A stretch of DNA of 64,000 bases from Rubrobacter_A sp965214435 (GTDB taxonomy: Bacteria > Actinomycetota > Rubrobacteria > Rubrobacterales > Rubrobacteraceae), in the NCBI GenBank assembly GCA_965214435.1, contig OZ243960.1:496001-560000 (forward strand), given 5' to 3'. A program made the position numbers and the translations under genes. The notes under the pieces were generated by a model, which made no database searches, was not told the origin of the DNA, and saw only the letters and a list, made by a program, of their open reading frames with translations. Shown in pieces: positions 15,566 through 23,937 of this stretch; within the stretch, counting starts at the first letter, position 1; each line of letters starts with the position of its first letter.

Positions 15566-16468
15566 CTAAGGTTCTCCGACTATCCGTACCTCGGGTTCCA
15601 ATTCCACGCCAAGCTTTTCGTAGACGGTTTCGCGGGTAAGCTCTATTAGCTCCAGGGCGTCTCTTGCCGTGCCGCCGCCGTGGTTTACCAGGTAGTTTGC
15701 GTGGACCGGGGAGACTTCCAGGTTACCGACCATTGTTCCCTTGAGGCCGCAAGCCTCGATCAGACGCCCCGGCGAATCATCCGTGACCCGCTTGAACGTC
15801 GAGCCGCAACTCGGCTTGTTCGGCGACCCGTTCATCCGCTGCGCCCGGAAACCCTTTATACGGGCCTTTAACTCCTCCGCGTTCCCCGGTTCTAAGGTAT
15901 ATCCGGCCCGCAGAACCACCCATTCCGGCTTCTCGTGCAGCACGCTGTAGCGGTAATCCAGCCGGAGGTCGTCTCCGGTCAACCGGACCACGCCGTCTTC
16001 CGGCCGGTAAATGTCCGCCCAGTCCAGGACCTTTTTCGTCTCGCTGCCGTAGGCCCCGGCGTTCATGTACACGGCTCCGCCGACCGAGCCCGGTATGCCG
16101 GTCGCGAACTCCAGGCCCGCGAGTCCTTTAGCGGCGGTCTTGTTAGCGAGCACCGGGTAGAGCACGCCCGCGTCGGCGACGACCACATAGCCGTCGAACG
16201 CGACGTTTGTCAGGGACTTGGCGAGCCGGATGGTAAGCCCCCGGATGCCGCCATCTAAAATCAGAACGTTCGTCCCGCCGCCGAGCACCGTAACCGGGAC
16301 GTTGTATTCGCGGGCGGTCTCGACAGCGTCCGTCAGTTCTTCGACGCTTTTTGGTTCGAGCAGGGCGTCGGCGGGACCGCCGATCTTCCAGGCCGTGTAG
16401 CGCTTTAGCGGCTCCCCCAACTTTGCCGAGGGGAAAAGACTTTGCAAAGTATTTTTATTAGATAGCAC
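15566..16468 (-). CDS. murB: UDP-N-acetylenolpyruvoylglucosamine reductase
   Basis: MurB reduces enolpyruvyl-UDP-GlcNAc to UDP-MurNAc in peptidoglycan synthesis using FAD and NADPH. The 300-residue protein has YTAWKIGGPADALLEP near residue 25, the FAD-binding LGGGTNVLI near residue 62, GIPGSVGGAVYMNAGAYG near residue 125 and PSCGSTFKR near residue 220. It is the shorter type II form. The GTG start follows a TATATT box by six bases, so translation is probably leaderless. It stands alone rather than in a division cell-wall cluster. Confidence 0.95.
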   Translation of the reverse strand: MLSNKNTLQSLFPSAKLGEPLKRYTAWKIGGPADALLEPKSVEELTDAVETAREYNVPVTVLGGGTNVLILDGGIRGLTIRLAKSLTNVAFDGYVVVADAGVLYPVLANKTAAKGLAGLEFATGIPGSVGGAVYMNAGAYGSETKKVLDWADIYRPEDGVVRLTGDDLRLDYRYSVLHEKPEWVVLRAGYTLEPGNAEELKARIKGFRAQRMNGSPNKPSCGSTFKRVTDDSPGRLIEACGLKGTMVGNLEVSPVHANYLVNHGGGTARDALELIELTRETVYEKLGVELEPEVRIVGEP

Positions 16469-16474
16469 GCCGAG

Positions 16475-16480
16475 AATATA
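16475..16480 (-). promoter_or_regulatory. -10 box of a leaderless promoter for murB
   Basis: TATATT on the minus strand ends six bases before the GTG at 16468, and no ribosome binding site fits between them. Confidence 0.5.
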
Positions 16481-16522
16481 ATAGGGCGGCGTCCGGTAGT
16501 CCAGTCCCGGACGGGGTTATTA

Positions 16523-17215
16523 TCACGAGGGTTTCATAAAGCGGTATCCGAAGCCGCGCACCGTTTCTATGAGCTTCGGGGATGAGGGGTTGTCGCCGAG
16601 CTTGGTCCGCAGGCGCTGGATGTAGACGTTTACTGTTCGCTCGTCGATGTACTCGTCTTCCCCCCAGACCTGGCGGAGCAACGCTTCCCGGGGGAAAACC
16701 CGTCCCGGGCTCTGGGCAAGAGTGTGGAGGAGGTTAAATTCTCTCGGGGAGAGGTGTATCTCCTTGCCGCCCTTTCGGACTTCGACCAGTTCGGGGTCAA
16801 TCTCCAGTTCCCCGGCGTAGAGGCGGCGGGAATTTTCAGAGTTCGAGCCGACGAGGTCCTTTTTGCGGAAGATCTGGGTGAGCCGGGCGACGAGTTCGCG
16901 GGGGTTTACCGGGGACCGCATATAGTACTCGGCGCCGAGCTCTATACCGACGATCCGGTCCATCGTGTCTTCATCCCGGAGGAGCACTATGGTCGCGATC
17001 CCCGGCCGGGCGACGGCGGAGATCACCTGGAACCCCCGCTCGTCCGGGAGGCGGTTATCCACCACGGCGACATCAAAGCTCTGCTGATCGGAGACCTGAC
17101 GCGCCTGCGCCCCCGTCCCCGCCGGCCACACCCGCCAGCCCTCGGAGGCCAGGGCCCGCCGGAGGTGCAGCCGCTGCTCATCATCCCCGATAACCAGTAA
17201 AACAGACAAGCTCAA
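16523..17215 (-). CDS. OmpR-type response regulator with an atypical receiver
   Basis: The 230-residue protein has a receiver (1-118) and a winged-helix output domain (135-228, with LSPREFNLLHTLAQSPG and RTVNVYIQRLRTKLG). The phospho-acceptor Asp is present (VAVVDNRLPDERGF), as are acidic residues in IGDDEQ. The switch Thr/Ser is replaced (ATIVLLRDED) and the conserved Lys is replaced: YYMRSPVNPREL stands where YxTKPFxPREL is usual. No histidine kinase is adjacent. This suggests altered or phosphorylation-independent control. The TTG start has no clear Shine-Dalgarno, and its exact position is uncertain. Confidence 0.9.
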   Translation of the reverse strand: MSLSVLLVIGDDEQRLHLRRALASEGWRVWPAGTGAQARQVSDQQSFDVAVVDNRLPDERGFQVISAVARPGIATIVLLRDEDTMDRIVGIELGAEYYMRSPVNPRELVARLTQIFRKKDLVGSNSENSRRLYAGELEIDPELVEVRKGGKEIHLSPREFNLLHTLAQSPGRVFPREALLRQVWGEDEYIDERTVNVYIQRLRTKLGDNPSSPKLIETVRGFGYRFMKPS

Positions 17216-17335
17216 AACTCTGTAACCACCCCCGGACGGATCCTACACACCCCGAGAGTATAACTTCACACCACCCCGGAGAGAACCACCCGCCTTGTGA
17301 CCAACGCCTCCGGAGGTTATCATGTAGGAATACTC

Positions 17336-17409
17336 GCGCTCGTAGCTCAGCCGGATAGAGCGTCTGACTACGAATCAGAAGGTCGCAGGTTCGAGTCCTG
17401 CCGAGCGCG
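17336..17409 (+). tRNA. tRNA-Arg (anticodon ACG)
   Basis: The cloverleaf is complete: acceptor GCGCTCG pairs with CGAGCGC, the D-arm contains AGCTCAGCCGGATAGAGC, the anticodon stem TCTGA/TCAGA encloses CTACGAA with anticodon ACG, and the T-arm has GGTTCGAGTCC. The CCA end is not encoded, which fits the presence of cca nearby. ACG would be read as ICG after TadA editing and decodes CGN Arg codons. Confidence 0.95.
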
Positions 17410-17417
17410 CTCTTTTA

Positions 17418-17442
17418 ACTCCTGTATTTGCAGGAGTTTTTC
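17418..17442 (+). terminator. Terminator of the tRNA-Arg gene
   Basis: ACTCCTG and CAGGAGT form a perfect 7-base stem with loop TATTTG, followed directly by TTTTTCTTT. It lies nine bases after the tRNA. Confidence 0.9.
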
Positions 17443-17506
17443 TTTAGCTTTACCTCCAGAGTATACAGTTCCCCGGCATCTGACGGGAGTAGAGGCTCCA
17501 TCCAGC

Positions 17507-17529
17507 CTGCTCTCGGTTCCAGAGAGCAG
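17507..17529. repeat. Intergenic hairpin in the 276-base gap before purU
   Basis: CTGCTCTC and GAGAGCAG form a perfect 8-base stem with loop GGTTCCA. No U-run follows on either strand. The surrounding gap (17443-17717) holds no convincing gene. Confidence 0.4.
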
Positions 17530-17717
17530 TTCGTAGAGGGCATCCGCTGCCCGTTTCCGAAAGCCGTCCGGAGCACCCGTGTAGGTATTTCATAGTGGTG
17601 GAGAACGCTCTGTAGCTTATGCTCATCCGGGTGACACGGAAGCTTTGGCGCGCCTGAGTCAGAATCCCCGAGTGGGCTCAGGTTGTCCAGGCTGGGTTCA
17701 TTCAGTAGGCGGGGAAG

Positions 17718-18520
17718 TTATGTAAAGACTATCGTGCGGTCTCCGCCCACGAGCACCCGGTCTTCGAGGTGCCAGCGAACGGCCCTGGCGAGAACGTACC
17801 GCTCCACGTCGCGGCCGATTGCGTACTATGTCCTCGGCAGTGTACCAATGGGTAACGTGGGCGATGTCCTGAAAGATTATCGGTCCGGCGTCGTGGTCTT
17901 CCGTAACGTGGTGGCCGGTGGCGCCGATTATCTTGACGCCGCGTTTGTAGGCCCGATGATACGGGTTGACTCCTGCAAAGGCGGGCCAGCACGACAAGGT
18001 CTATTTCGTGCTCGGCCAGAAGACCGAGGATTTCCGCTTTCTGCTCGGCCCTCGTCTCCTTTGTAACCGGCAGGTGGTGAAAGGGGATGCCGTAGACCTC
18101 GGCTAGCGGAGCGAGGTCGGGGTGGTTGGAGATAACGAGCGGTATCTCGGCTTCAAGCTCCCCGGCATTCCGCCGCCAGAGCAGGTCTGTAAGGCAGTGA
18201 TCGTACTTCGAGACCAGGATAGCCATCCGCTTGGGCATGCCGGAGTAGCTCAGACGCCAGTCCAGGTCATACTCGCGGGCCAGGGAAACGAACTCTCGAT
18301 CGAACTCTTCCAGACCGAGGTCGAAACCTCTCTCGTCGATCTCCATGCGCAGAAAGAAACAGCCTTCGCCACCGGGCTGCAGGTACTGGTCGATCCTCAA
18401 GATACTGCCGCGATGCCTCTCGAAAAAAGAGGAGATCACCGCTACCAGACCCTTTTGATCCGGGCAGGTTATCAGTAACCGTAGCTTGCGGTCCGTGGAC
18501 GCGTTGTACGCAGGTCCGAA
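17718..18520 (-). pseudogene. purU: Degraded formyltetrahydrofolate deformylase
   Basis: PurU would hydrolyse 10-formyl-THF to formate and THF. The remnant begins in frame after a TGA at 18521 with RLLITCPDQKGLVAVISSFF but has no ATG, GTG or TTG. It continues through the ACT domain and GMPKRMAILVSKYDHCL to IDLVVLAR, then jumps into another frame at PAFAGVNPYHRAYKRG. About 26 codons are missing, including the YMQIL...NIHHSF segment with the catalytic Asn-x-His. A second single-base shift lies near 17827, after which ERYVLARAVRWHLEDRVLV runs to a TAA at 17718. With three lesions it cannot be functional. Confidence 0.9.
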
Positions 18521-18609
18521 TCAGGGTTCGGCTTCCGATGGACGTTGGTCTAACTGGACATGGAGCGTTCGCTCCCCTGGGGAGTTTCCTTGCGAGCTAG
18601 AGGTGAGAC

Positions 18610-19869
18610 TTACGTAGGCTGGTAGGAGTGGTCTTCGTTCTTCTTGACGATGTTGCGCTCCGGGCCGAACGGGAATCCGGTGATGTCCTCGGCTCCATCT
18701 TCTTTCACAACGAGGATGTCGTGTTCGCGGTATCCACCGGCACCCGGCTCTCCCTCAGGGACCATGATCATCGGCTCCATCGAGACGACCATGTTCGGCT
18801 CCAGTACGGTCTCGATGTCCTCCCGAAGTTCGAGCCCGGTTTCGCGGCCGTAGTAGTGACCGAGCACGCCGAAGGAGTGACCGTAGCCGAAGGTGCGGTT
18901 CGCCAGAACCCCGTGCTCCTGGTAGATCTCGTTCAGCTCGGCGGCTATGTCCATGCACCGCACACCCGGTTTTATGAGTTCGAGGCCCCGCCGGTGCACC
19001 TGACAGTTGATGTCCCACAGCCGCAAATGCTCTTCGGAGGCTTCCTCGAAAAAGAGCGTCCGCTCCAGCGCCGTGTAGTAGCCGGCGATCATCGGGAAGC
19101 AGTTGAGGCTCAGGATGTCGCCGCGCTCTATCTTGCGGGAGGTGGGCCAGTTGTGGGCGCCGTCGGTGTTGATCCCGGACTGAAACCACACCCAGGTGTC
19201 CCGAAGCTCGGTGTCCGGGTAGGTCCTGGCGATCTCGCGCACCATAGCCTGCGTACCGTGCAAGGCCACCTCATACTCGGGGACACCTTCGTCTATGGCC
19301 TCGACCACCGCCGCACCGCCGATATCCGCGGTCCGGGCACCGTTCTTTATAAGCTCGATCTCCTCGTCGCTCTTGACCATCCGCTGGGCCATCGTCGCCC
19401 GCGAGATATCCACCAGCTCGGCTTCCGGCAGCGCGTCCTCCACCCTGCGACGCACTTCGAGGGTCATGAAATCTTCCTCAATCCCCAGCTTGCCCTTTGT
19501 GAAGCCGGCGTCCTTGAGGACTTCCTTGACCGCGTAGTAGAAGTTGTCCCTCCGCCAGTCGGTGTAGACGATGTTGTCGTCGAAGCTCCGCCGCCAGGGC
19601 ATACCGGCGTCGATGTTGGCCGACACGGTAACGTGCTTCTCCTGGGTGATGATGAGCCCGTAGGTCCGGCCGAACTGGGTGTAGAGGAAGTCGCTGTAGT
19701 AATTGATGTTCTGGTACGACGTGAAGAGCACCGCCCCGATGTCGTTCTCGGCCATATGCCGGCGCAGGGCCGCGTTGCGGCTCTCCATCTCTTCGTAGGA
19801 GAAGGTCGGCCGAACTTTCTCGCCGTTCCTTATGATCTTGGTCCTCGGCAAATCGCTGATCTGCTGCAC
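18610..19869 (-). CDS. Creatinase (creatine amidinohydrolase)
   Basis: This 419-residue protein has an N-terminal creatinase domain (about 20-170) and a C-terminal pitta-bread domain of the M24 family (about 175-400). Creatinase-specific traits are VTVSANIDAGMPWRRSF, VYTDWRRDNFYYA and SGINTDGAHNWP, where the His corresponds to the catalytic His of Pseudomonas creatinase, while the metal ligands of true M24 aminopeptidases are not kept. It would split creatine into sarcosine and urea in the cytoplasm. The neighbouring sarcosine/glycine oxidases, GlyA and folate genes support this. A related methylated-amine substrate is possible. Confidence 0.85.
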   Translation of the reverse strand: MQQISDLPRTKIIRNGEKVRPTFSYEEMESRNAALRRHMAENDIGAVLFTSYQNINYYSDFLYTQFGRTYGLIITQEKHVTVSANIDAGMPWRRSFDDNIVYTDWRRDNFYYAVKEVLKDAGFTKGKLGIEEDFMTLEVRRRVEDALPEAELVDISRATMAQRMVKSDEEIELIKNGARTADIGGAAVVEAIDEGVPEYEVALHGTQAMVREIARTYPDTELRDTWVWFQSGINTDGAHNWPTSRKIERGDILSLNCFPMIAGYYTALERTLFFEEASEEHLRLWDINCQVHRRGLELIKPGVRCMDIAAELNEIYQEHGVLANRTFGYGHSFGVLGHYYGRETGLELREDIETVLEPNMVVSMEPMIMVPEGEPGAGGYREHDILVVKEDGAEDITGFPFGPERNIVKKNEDHSYQPT

Positions 19870-19928
19870 TTCGCTGTCCCTTTCCGTCTCGATGATTTTC
19901 GGTTTATCCGGAAGGTCCTATGACTACT

Positions 19929-21059
19929 TCATCCCGACCCCCCAGCTAGTAGCGACTCGTAGAGAAACGGCGAGACGTCCATCGGCGGCTCCTCGTCCAG
20001 GGCGAGGGCACTCACGATCTGCCCGGTTACCGCGGAGAGCAGGACTCCGTTGCGGAAATGTCCGGTAGCCAACAGCAGGTTTTCCCGACCTTTCACCGGA
20101 CCGAGTATCGGGTGGCCTGTTGGAGTACCCGGTCTCAACCCGCCCCAGGTGTCCACGAACAGGGCTTCGGAGAGCCCGGGGACGAGCTCTACCGCGGCTC
20201 GCGAGAGTTGGGCCACGCCACCTAGAGTGGTGCGGCGGTCGTAGACGTCCGGCTCCTCGGTGGCCCCGACGATCACCCGCCCGTCTCTTTTGGGAACGAC
20301 GTAGAAGTTGTGAGCATCCCACACGTTTGCCTTGATCGGCGCGGGCCACAGGTTCGTTACCAGCATCTCGCCTTTTACCGGGAAGAGCGGCAGGCTGACC
20401 CCGAGTTGCTCGGAGAGGAGGCCGCTGGACGCGCCGCCCGCGAGTACCACCGTCTTGGCCGAGACTTCTCCCCGCGTGGTGCGCACGCCGGTCACCCTGT
20501 TCCCCTCCACCAGAAACCCAACGACCCGGGTGGCCTCTTGTATCTCAGCCCCGTGAAGGACGGCGGCGCGCGCCAGCGCCTGCACGAGCTCCGGCGGGTT
20601 TACCTGGCCGTCGTCCGGCATGTAGAGACCCGCCGTGACTTCCGGGGAGAGTGCCGGTTCGAGTTCGCGGGCTTCCTCTCCCGTCAGCCACTCGGCCTCT
20701 AGTCCTTCGGCTCTCTGGGAGCGGTATGCGCCGATGAGGAACTCCTCCGACGCCTCGTCGGTCGCCGTCCTGAGCGCCCCGTCCCAGACGTAACCGGGGT
20801 CGATCCCGGTAGTCTCGTGAAGCTGCTCCGAGAGCTCCCGGTGGCGCTCCCGGCCGAGTAACATCAGGCCGAGAAACGGTCCCGGCGGCTCCACCTCACC
20901 CTGGCCCGAGAGCATCCCGGCCAGAGCCCCCGAGGAACCCGCCCCCAGCCGCTCCGCTTCGAGCAGCACGACCCGGGCTCCCTGCCGGGCGGCGTAGTAG
21001 GCTACCGAACACCCTATGGCCCCGCCACCGACAATTGCCACATCCGCCGTTTGGGTCAT
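19929..21059 (-). CDS. FAD-dependent amine oxidase, glycine oxidase (ThiO)-like
   Basis: The 376-residue DAO-family flavoenzyme has the dinucleotide motif DVAIVGGGAIGCSVAYYAARQG at its start (core GGGAIG), SSGALAGMLSGQGE near residue 45, and a C-terminal WGGLRPGTPTGHPILGP followed by GHFRNGVLLSAVTG near residue 340. This is the ThiO/glycine oxidase pattern: oxidation of glycine, sarcosine or similar amines to imines with release of H2O2. It has no thiG/thiS neighbours and lies between creatinase and a PLP enzyme, so a catabolic role with sarcosine or glycine is more likely than thiazole synthesis. Confidence 0.87.
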   Translation of the reverse strand: MTQTADVAIVGGGAIGCSVAYYAARQGARVVLLEAERLGAGSSGALAGMLSGQGEVEPPGPFLGLMLLGRERHRELSEQLHETTGIDPGYVWDGALRTATDEASEEFLIGAYRSQRAEGLEAEWLTGEEARELEPALSPEVTAGLYMPDDGQVNPPELVQALARAAVLHGAEIQEATRVVGFLVEGNRVTGVRTTRGEVSAKTVVLAGGASSGLLSEQLGVSLPLFPVKGEMLVTNLWPAPIKANVWDAHNFYVVPKRDGRVIVGATEEPDVYDRRTTLGGVAQLSRAAVELVPGLSEALFVDTWGGLRPGTPTGHPILGPVKGRENLLLATGHFRNGVLLSAVTGQIVSALALDEEPPMDVSPFLYESLLAGGSG

Positions 21060-21116
21060 GGTCCGAACCTTCCGATGAGCTTCTTTACGTGTCCAAACCC
21101 GTTCACGCCCGGCCTC

Positions 21117-22061
21117 CTACACAAGCTCCTCGGCGCCCACCCGCACCTCGGCGGGTTTTGCGAAGTGGTCCTGGATGTACTTCTCACCCTCGTCGCAGAA
21201 CAGCGTCACCACCGTCGCAAGGTCCGGATAAGCCTCCTTGACCTTCTTGGCGGCGATCAGGTTCGCCCCGCTCGACGGCCCGACAAAGAGCCCGTACCCC
21301 TTAGCGAGGCTCCGCATGGTCTCCACCGCCTCCTCGGAGTCCGCGGTGAGCGTAACGTCCACCAGTTGTTCGTGCCGGGAGAAGATGCCGGGGACAAAGC
21401 CGTCGGAGATGCCCTCTATAAGGTGCTCCCCGATCTCCCCGCACAGTAGCGTCTGGGACTCGGAGGGCTCCATGGCGAACAGCTTTACCTTTGGGTTAAC
21501 CTCCCGGAAAGCCTGACCGACGCCTACCAGCGTGCCGCCGGTCCCGACACCCATGACCAGAGCGTCGGGCACTACACCATCCGGTAGCTGGCTTAGTATC
21601 TCCGGTCCCAGCCAGGTGCGGTTCTCTTCCACGTTCCACTCGTTCTCGAACTGTCCCGGGTTGAAGTAGCCGTCCCGCCTCCCGAGCTCCCTGGCCTTCT
21701 CAAGCGCCTCATTTACATGGAAGTGCCCGACTTTCAGCACTTCGGCCCCGAACGCCCGGCTTATGGCGAGTCGTTCGCCGCTCATACCCGCGGGCATCAC
21801 CACGAGCATCTTGTAACCCTTTACGGCGGCTACCATGGAGAGGGCGTTGCCGGTGTTGCCGCTCGTCGCTTCGACTATGGTGTCTCCCGGTTGCAGAAGA
21901 CCTTCGTCTTCGGCGCGCTCGATCATGTACTTAGCGATCCGGGCTTTTACCGAGCCGGAGGGGTTGAGGTACTCCAGCTTGGCGTAGATGCCCTCGACCT
22001 CCAGCAGCGGCGTGCCGCCTATGGCGTCCAGGATGTTGTTCGAGACCTTCTTCGTTTCCAC
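21117..22061 (-). CDS. Cysteine-synthase-family PLP enzyme
   Basis: The 314-residue protein is a fold-type II PLP enzyme of the CysK/CBS group. It shows GGTPLL near residue 12, the cofactor Lys in NPSGSVKARIAKYM (NPGGSVKDR in most CysK), EATSGNTGNALSMVAA near residue 60, and GVGTGGTLVGVGQ near residue 165. The GTG at 22061 is chosen because AAGGAGG lies six bases upstream; the longer frame to 22160 has no homology. It could make cysteine, or carry out another beta-substitution linked to this amine cluster. Its role here is not clear. Confidence 0.87.
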   Translation of the reverse strand: METKKVSNNILDAIGGTPLLEVEGIYAKLEYLNPSGSVKARIAKYMIERAEDEGLLQPGDTIVEATSGNTGNALSMVAAVKGYKMLVVMPAGMSGERLAISRAFGAEVLKVGHFHVNEALEKARELGRRDGYFNPGQFENEWNVEENRTWLGPEILSQLPDGVVPDALVMGVGTGGTLVGVGQAFREVNPKVKLFAMEPSESQTLLCGEIGEHLIEGISDGFVPGIFSRHEQLVDVTLTADSEEAVETMRSLAKGYGLFVGPSSGANLIAAKKVKEAYPDLATVVTLFCDEGEKYIQDHFAKPAEVRVGAEELV

Positions 22062-22167
22062 GAGTAACCTCCTTATGGTTGCTCTTTGAGCGTCCCATCT
22101 TAGCCCCGGCCCGCCTCTTACACCGGGGACGCAACACGCCTGTCTTACGTCCGCCGACATCCTTTAC

Positions 22168-23535
22168 TCATTGCACCCGCGATGAAGCTGGCACGGCATC
22201 CGGTTGCGGCTCACTCAAGGATTCCGACTCTTGCTTGAGAGGCCGGCCGGCGGTCTCCGTGGTAAACAGGAGCGCGACGAACGCGACCACGGCGGCGCCC
22301 ATCAGGTAGTATCCCGGCGCGAAGTTGGTGCCCGTCAGGGCTATCAGGAACGTGGCGACAAAGGGCGCCGTACCGCCGAAGATCGCGTTTCCGAGGTTGA
22401 ACGAGAGCGCGAAGCTGCTGTACCGCACCCGGGTCGGGAACATCTCCGTCAGGAAGGTAGCGAGCACCCCGTCGTTTCCCGCCAGCATGGCCCCGAGCAG
22501 CAACTGCGCCAGTATCGCGTACCCGACCCCGCCCAGCGACAAAAGCTCGAACGCCGGCAAGGTCAGTAGCACGAAGAGCCCGCAGGCGACCATCATGACC
22601 GGCTTCCTCCCGACCCGGTCCGCGAGCGCCCCCACTACGGGGAGGAATGTCGCATAGATCGCCACCGAGACGATAGTCGTCAGGATAGACTCGACGGGGC
22701 CGAAGCCGATCTCCTCGGCTAGGTAGGTCGGCATGTAGCTCAGGATCATGTAGAAACCCACGGCGTTGAGGCAGACTATCCCGAACGCTACCAGGGTCTG
22801 CCGCCAGTTCTCGCGCAGGGTCTGAAGAATGGGAGCCTGAGCAGTCTCCATATCATCCTCAAGAGCCCGGAACGCCGGCGTATCCTCCAGCTTTATCCGG
22901 ATGTACAGACCGATCAGCCCCAGCGGTCCCGCTATCAGGAAGGGTATGCGCCAGCCCCAGGCGTAGAGCGCCTCCTGGGAGAGGTTGTACTGCAAGAGCG
23001 TCGCTACCGTGGCCCCGAGCACCAGACCGACGGCGGTACTCGCCGGGACCATGCTGACCAGCAACCCCCGGCGGTTCTCCGGCGCGTACTCCGCGATAAA
23101 CGACGCCGCGCCAGCATACTCGCCGGCGGCCGAAAATCCCTGCACTAGACGGAACAAGAGCAGCAGGAGCGGTGCCGCGATGCCTATCGTAGCATGCCCC
23201 GGAATGAATGCGATCGCGAACGTAGCCGCCGACATGAGGATGATCGTCATCGCCAGGATGCGCTTGCGCCCGAGCTTATCCCCGTAATGCCCCCATACCA
23301 CCCCGCCAATAGGCCGCACCACGAAAGAGAGGGCGAAGATCCCGAACGTACCCAGCAGAGCCGCCGTCTCATTGCCCGGAGCAAAGAAGACCGCCGCGAT
23401 GATCGCCGCCAGATACCCGTAAGAAGCGTAGTCGAACCATTCCACCGCGTTGCCGAACGCCGCGCCGAAGACCGCCCGTTTTAAAACCGGACCCAGATTA
23501 TACGCTGGGGGACCCCCTTGAGACTCTACCGCCAT
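22168..23535 (-). CDS. MHS-family MFS transporter
   Basis: The 455-residue protein has about 12 membrane helices and the marks of the metabolite:H+ symporter family (ProP, KgtP, citrate transporters): AFGNAVEWFDYASYGYLAA at helix 1, GHYGDKLGRKRIL between helices 2 and 3, and LFRLVQGFSAAGEYAGAA at helix 4. It would import a small zwitterion or organic acid by proton symport; creatine, sarcosine or betaine are plausible from context. The start has AGGAGG seven bases upstream and is driven by a strong promoter with two overlapping inverted repeats. Confidence 0.88.
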   Translation of the reverse strand: MAVESQGGPPAYNLGPVLKRAVFGAAFGNAVEWFDYASYGYLAAIIAAVFFAPGNETAALLGTFGIFALSFVVRPIGGVVWGHYGDKLGRKRILAMTIILMSAATFAIAFIPGHATIGIAAPLLLLLFRLVQGFSAAGEYAGAASFIAEYAPENRRGLLVSMVPASTAVGLVLGATVATLLQYNLSQEALYAWGWRIPFLIAGPLGLIGLYIRIKLEDTPAFRALEDDMETAQAPILQTLRENWRQTLVAFGIVCLNAVGFYMILSYMPTYLAEEIGFGPVESILTTIVSVAIYATFLPVVGALADRVGRKPVMMVACGLFVLLTLPAFELLSLGGVGYAILAQLLLGAMLAGNDGVLATFLTEMFPTRVRYSSFALSFNLGNAIFGGTAPFVATFLIALTGTNFAPGYYLMGAAVVAFVALLFTTETAGRPLKQESESLSEPQPDAVPASSRVQ

Positions 23536-23569
23536 CGCATGCCTCCTCTAACTAGCCTTCCCTTCTGTG

Positions 23570-23586
23570 GTTGCAACAATTGCAAC
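23570..23586. promoter_or_regulatory. Candidate IclR operator at +9 to +25 of the transporter promoter
   Basis: GTTGCAA-CAA-TTGCAAC is a perfect 7-3-7 inverted repeat placed just downstream of the predicted start site (about 23594). A 17-base site with the same outer GTTG...TGCAAC bases occupies the same position relative to the plus-strand promoter at 27.3 kb. Confidence 0.65.
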
Positions 23587-23600
23587 TGTGTTGTGAGTTT

Positions 23601-23629
23601 ATGCTAGGAGGTCGCAACCGGGTTGTCAA
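23601..23629 (-). promoter_or_regulatory. Strong promoter of the MHS transporter gene
   Basis: On the minus strand, a perfect -35 TTGACA (23629-23624) is followed after 17 bases by TAGCAT (23606-23601). The spacer contains CAACCCGGTTG, an inverted repeat with 5-base arms (23615-23625) that overlaps the -35. With the second repeat at +9, this looks like a repressible promoter. Confidence 0.75.
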
Positions 23630-23937
23630 GAGTGTAGTAATGAAATTTCTGAGAAGTTCTTAGGGGGGTGGAGTGGGATCCGCAGGAGCCAGCAACACGG
23701 TTCAGCCGGGCGAGCTTCGTAAGGAGCCTCCGGCGTCCGGCAACGATTTTGGTATCTCTTCGGGGTGTGTGGCGGGTATGGTTTGCCGGTAAGCGGGGAG
23801 ACCACGCGCCTCAGCACGCGGACTCTACAGGTAGTCGTGGTGGTTTGGGGAGTAAGGTTTAGCGCGCAACAGGGTGGCTTGGGCTGGGATCAACGGCAGA
23901 GTCTGGATGGTGAGGGGCTGGCGGGTAGCCGCCGATG
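23630..23937. other. Gap between the transporter promoter and the iclR stop
   Basis: About 310 bases with no convincing gene. Short frames exist but lack ribosome sites and recognisable motifs. The region is G+T-rich on the plus strand and shows no clear hairpin or terminator. Confidence 0.4.

Noticed and set aside
17507..17529. Hairpin with loop GGTTCCA as a possible tRNA fragment
   Set aside because: The stem is longer than a T-arm and no acceptor or anticodon arms surround it.
18628..19923. 431-codon frame antisense to creatinase
   Set aside because: It mirrors the GC-rich third-position pattern of the creatinase gene, whose motifs are clear. Its own sequence has no domain.
19929..21059. 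ThiO as part of thiazole biosynthesis
   Set aside because: No thiS, thiG or thiF is near, no TPP riboswitch precedes it, and its neighbours are creatine and glycine catabolic genes.
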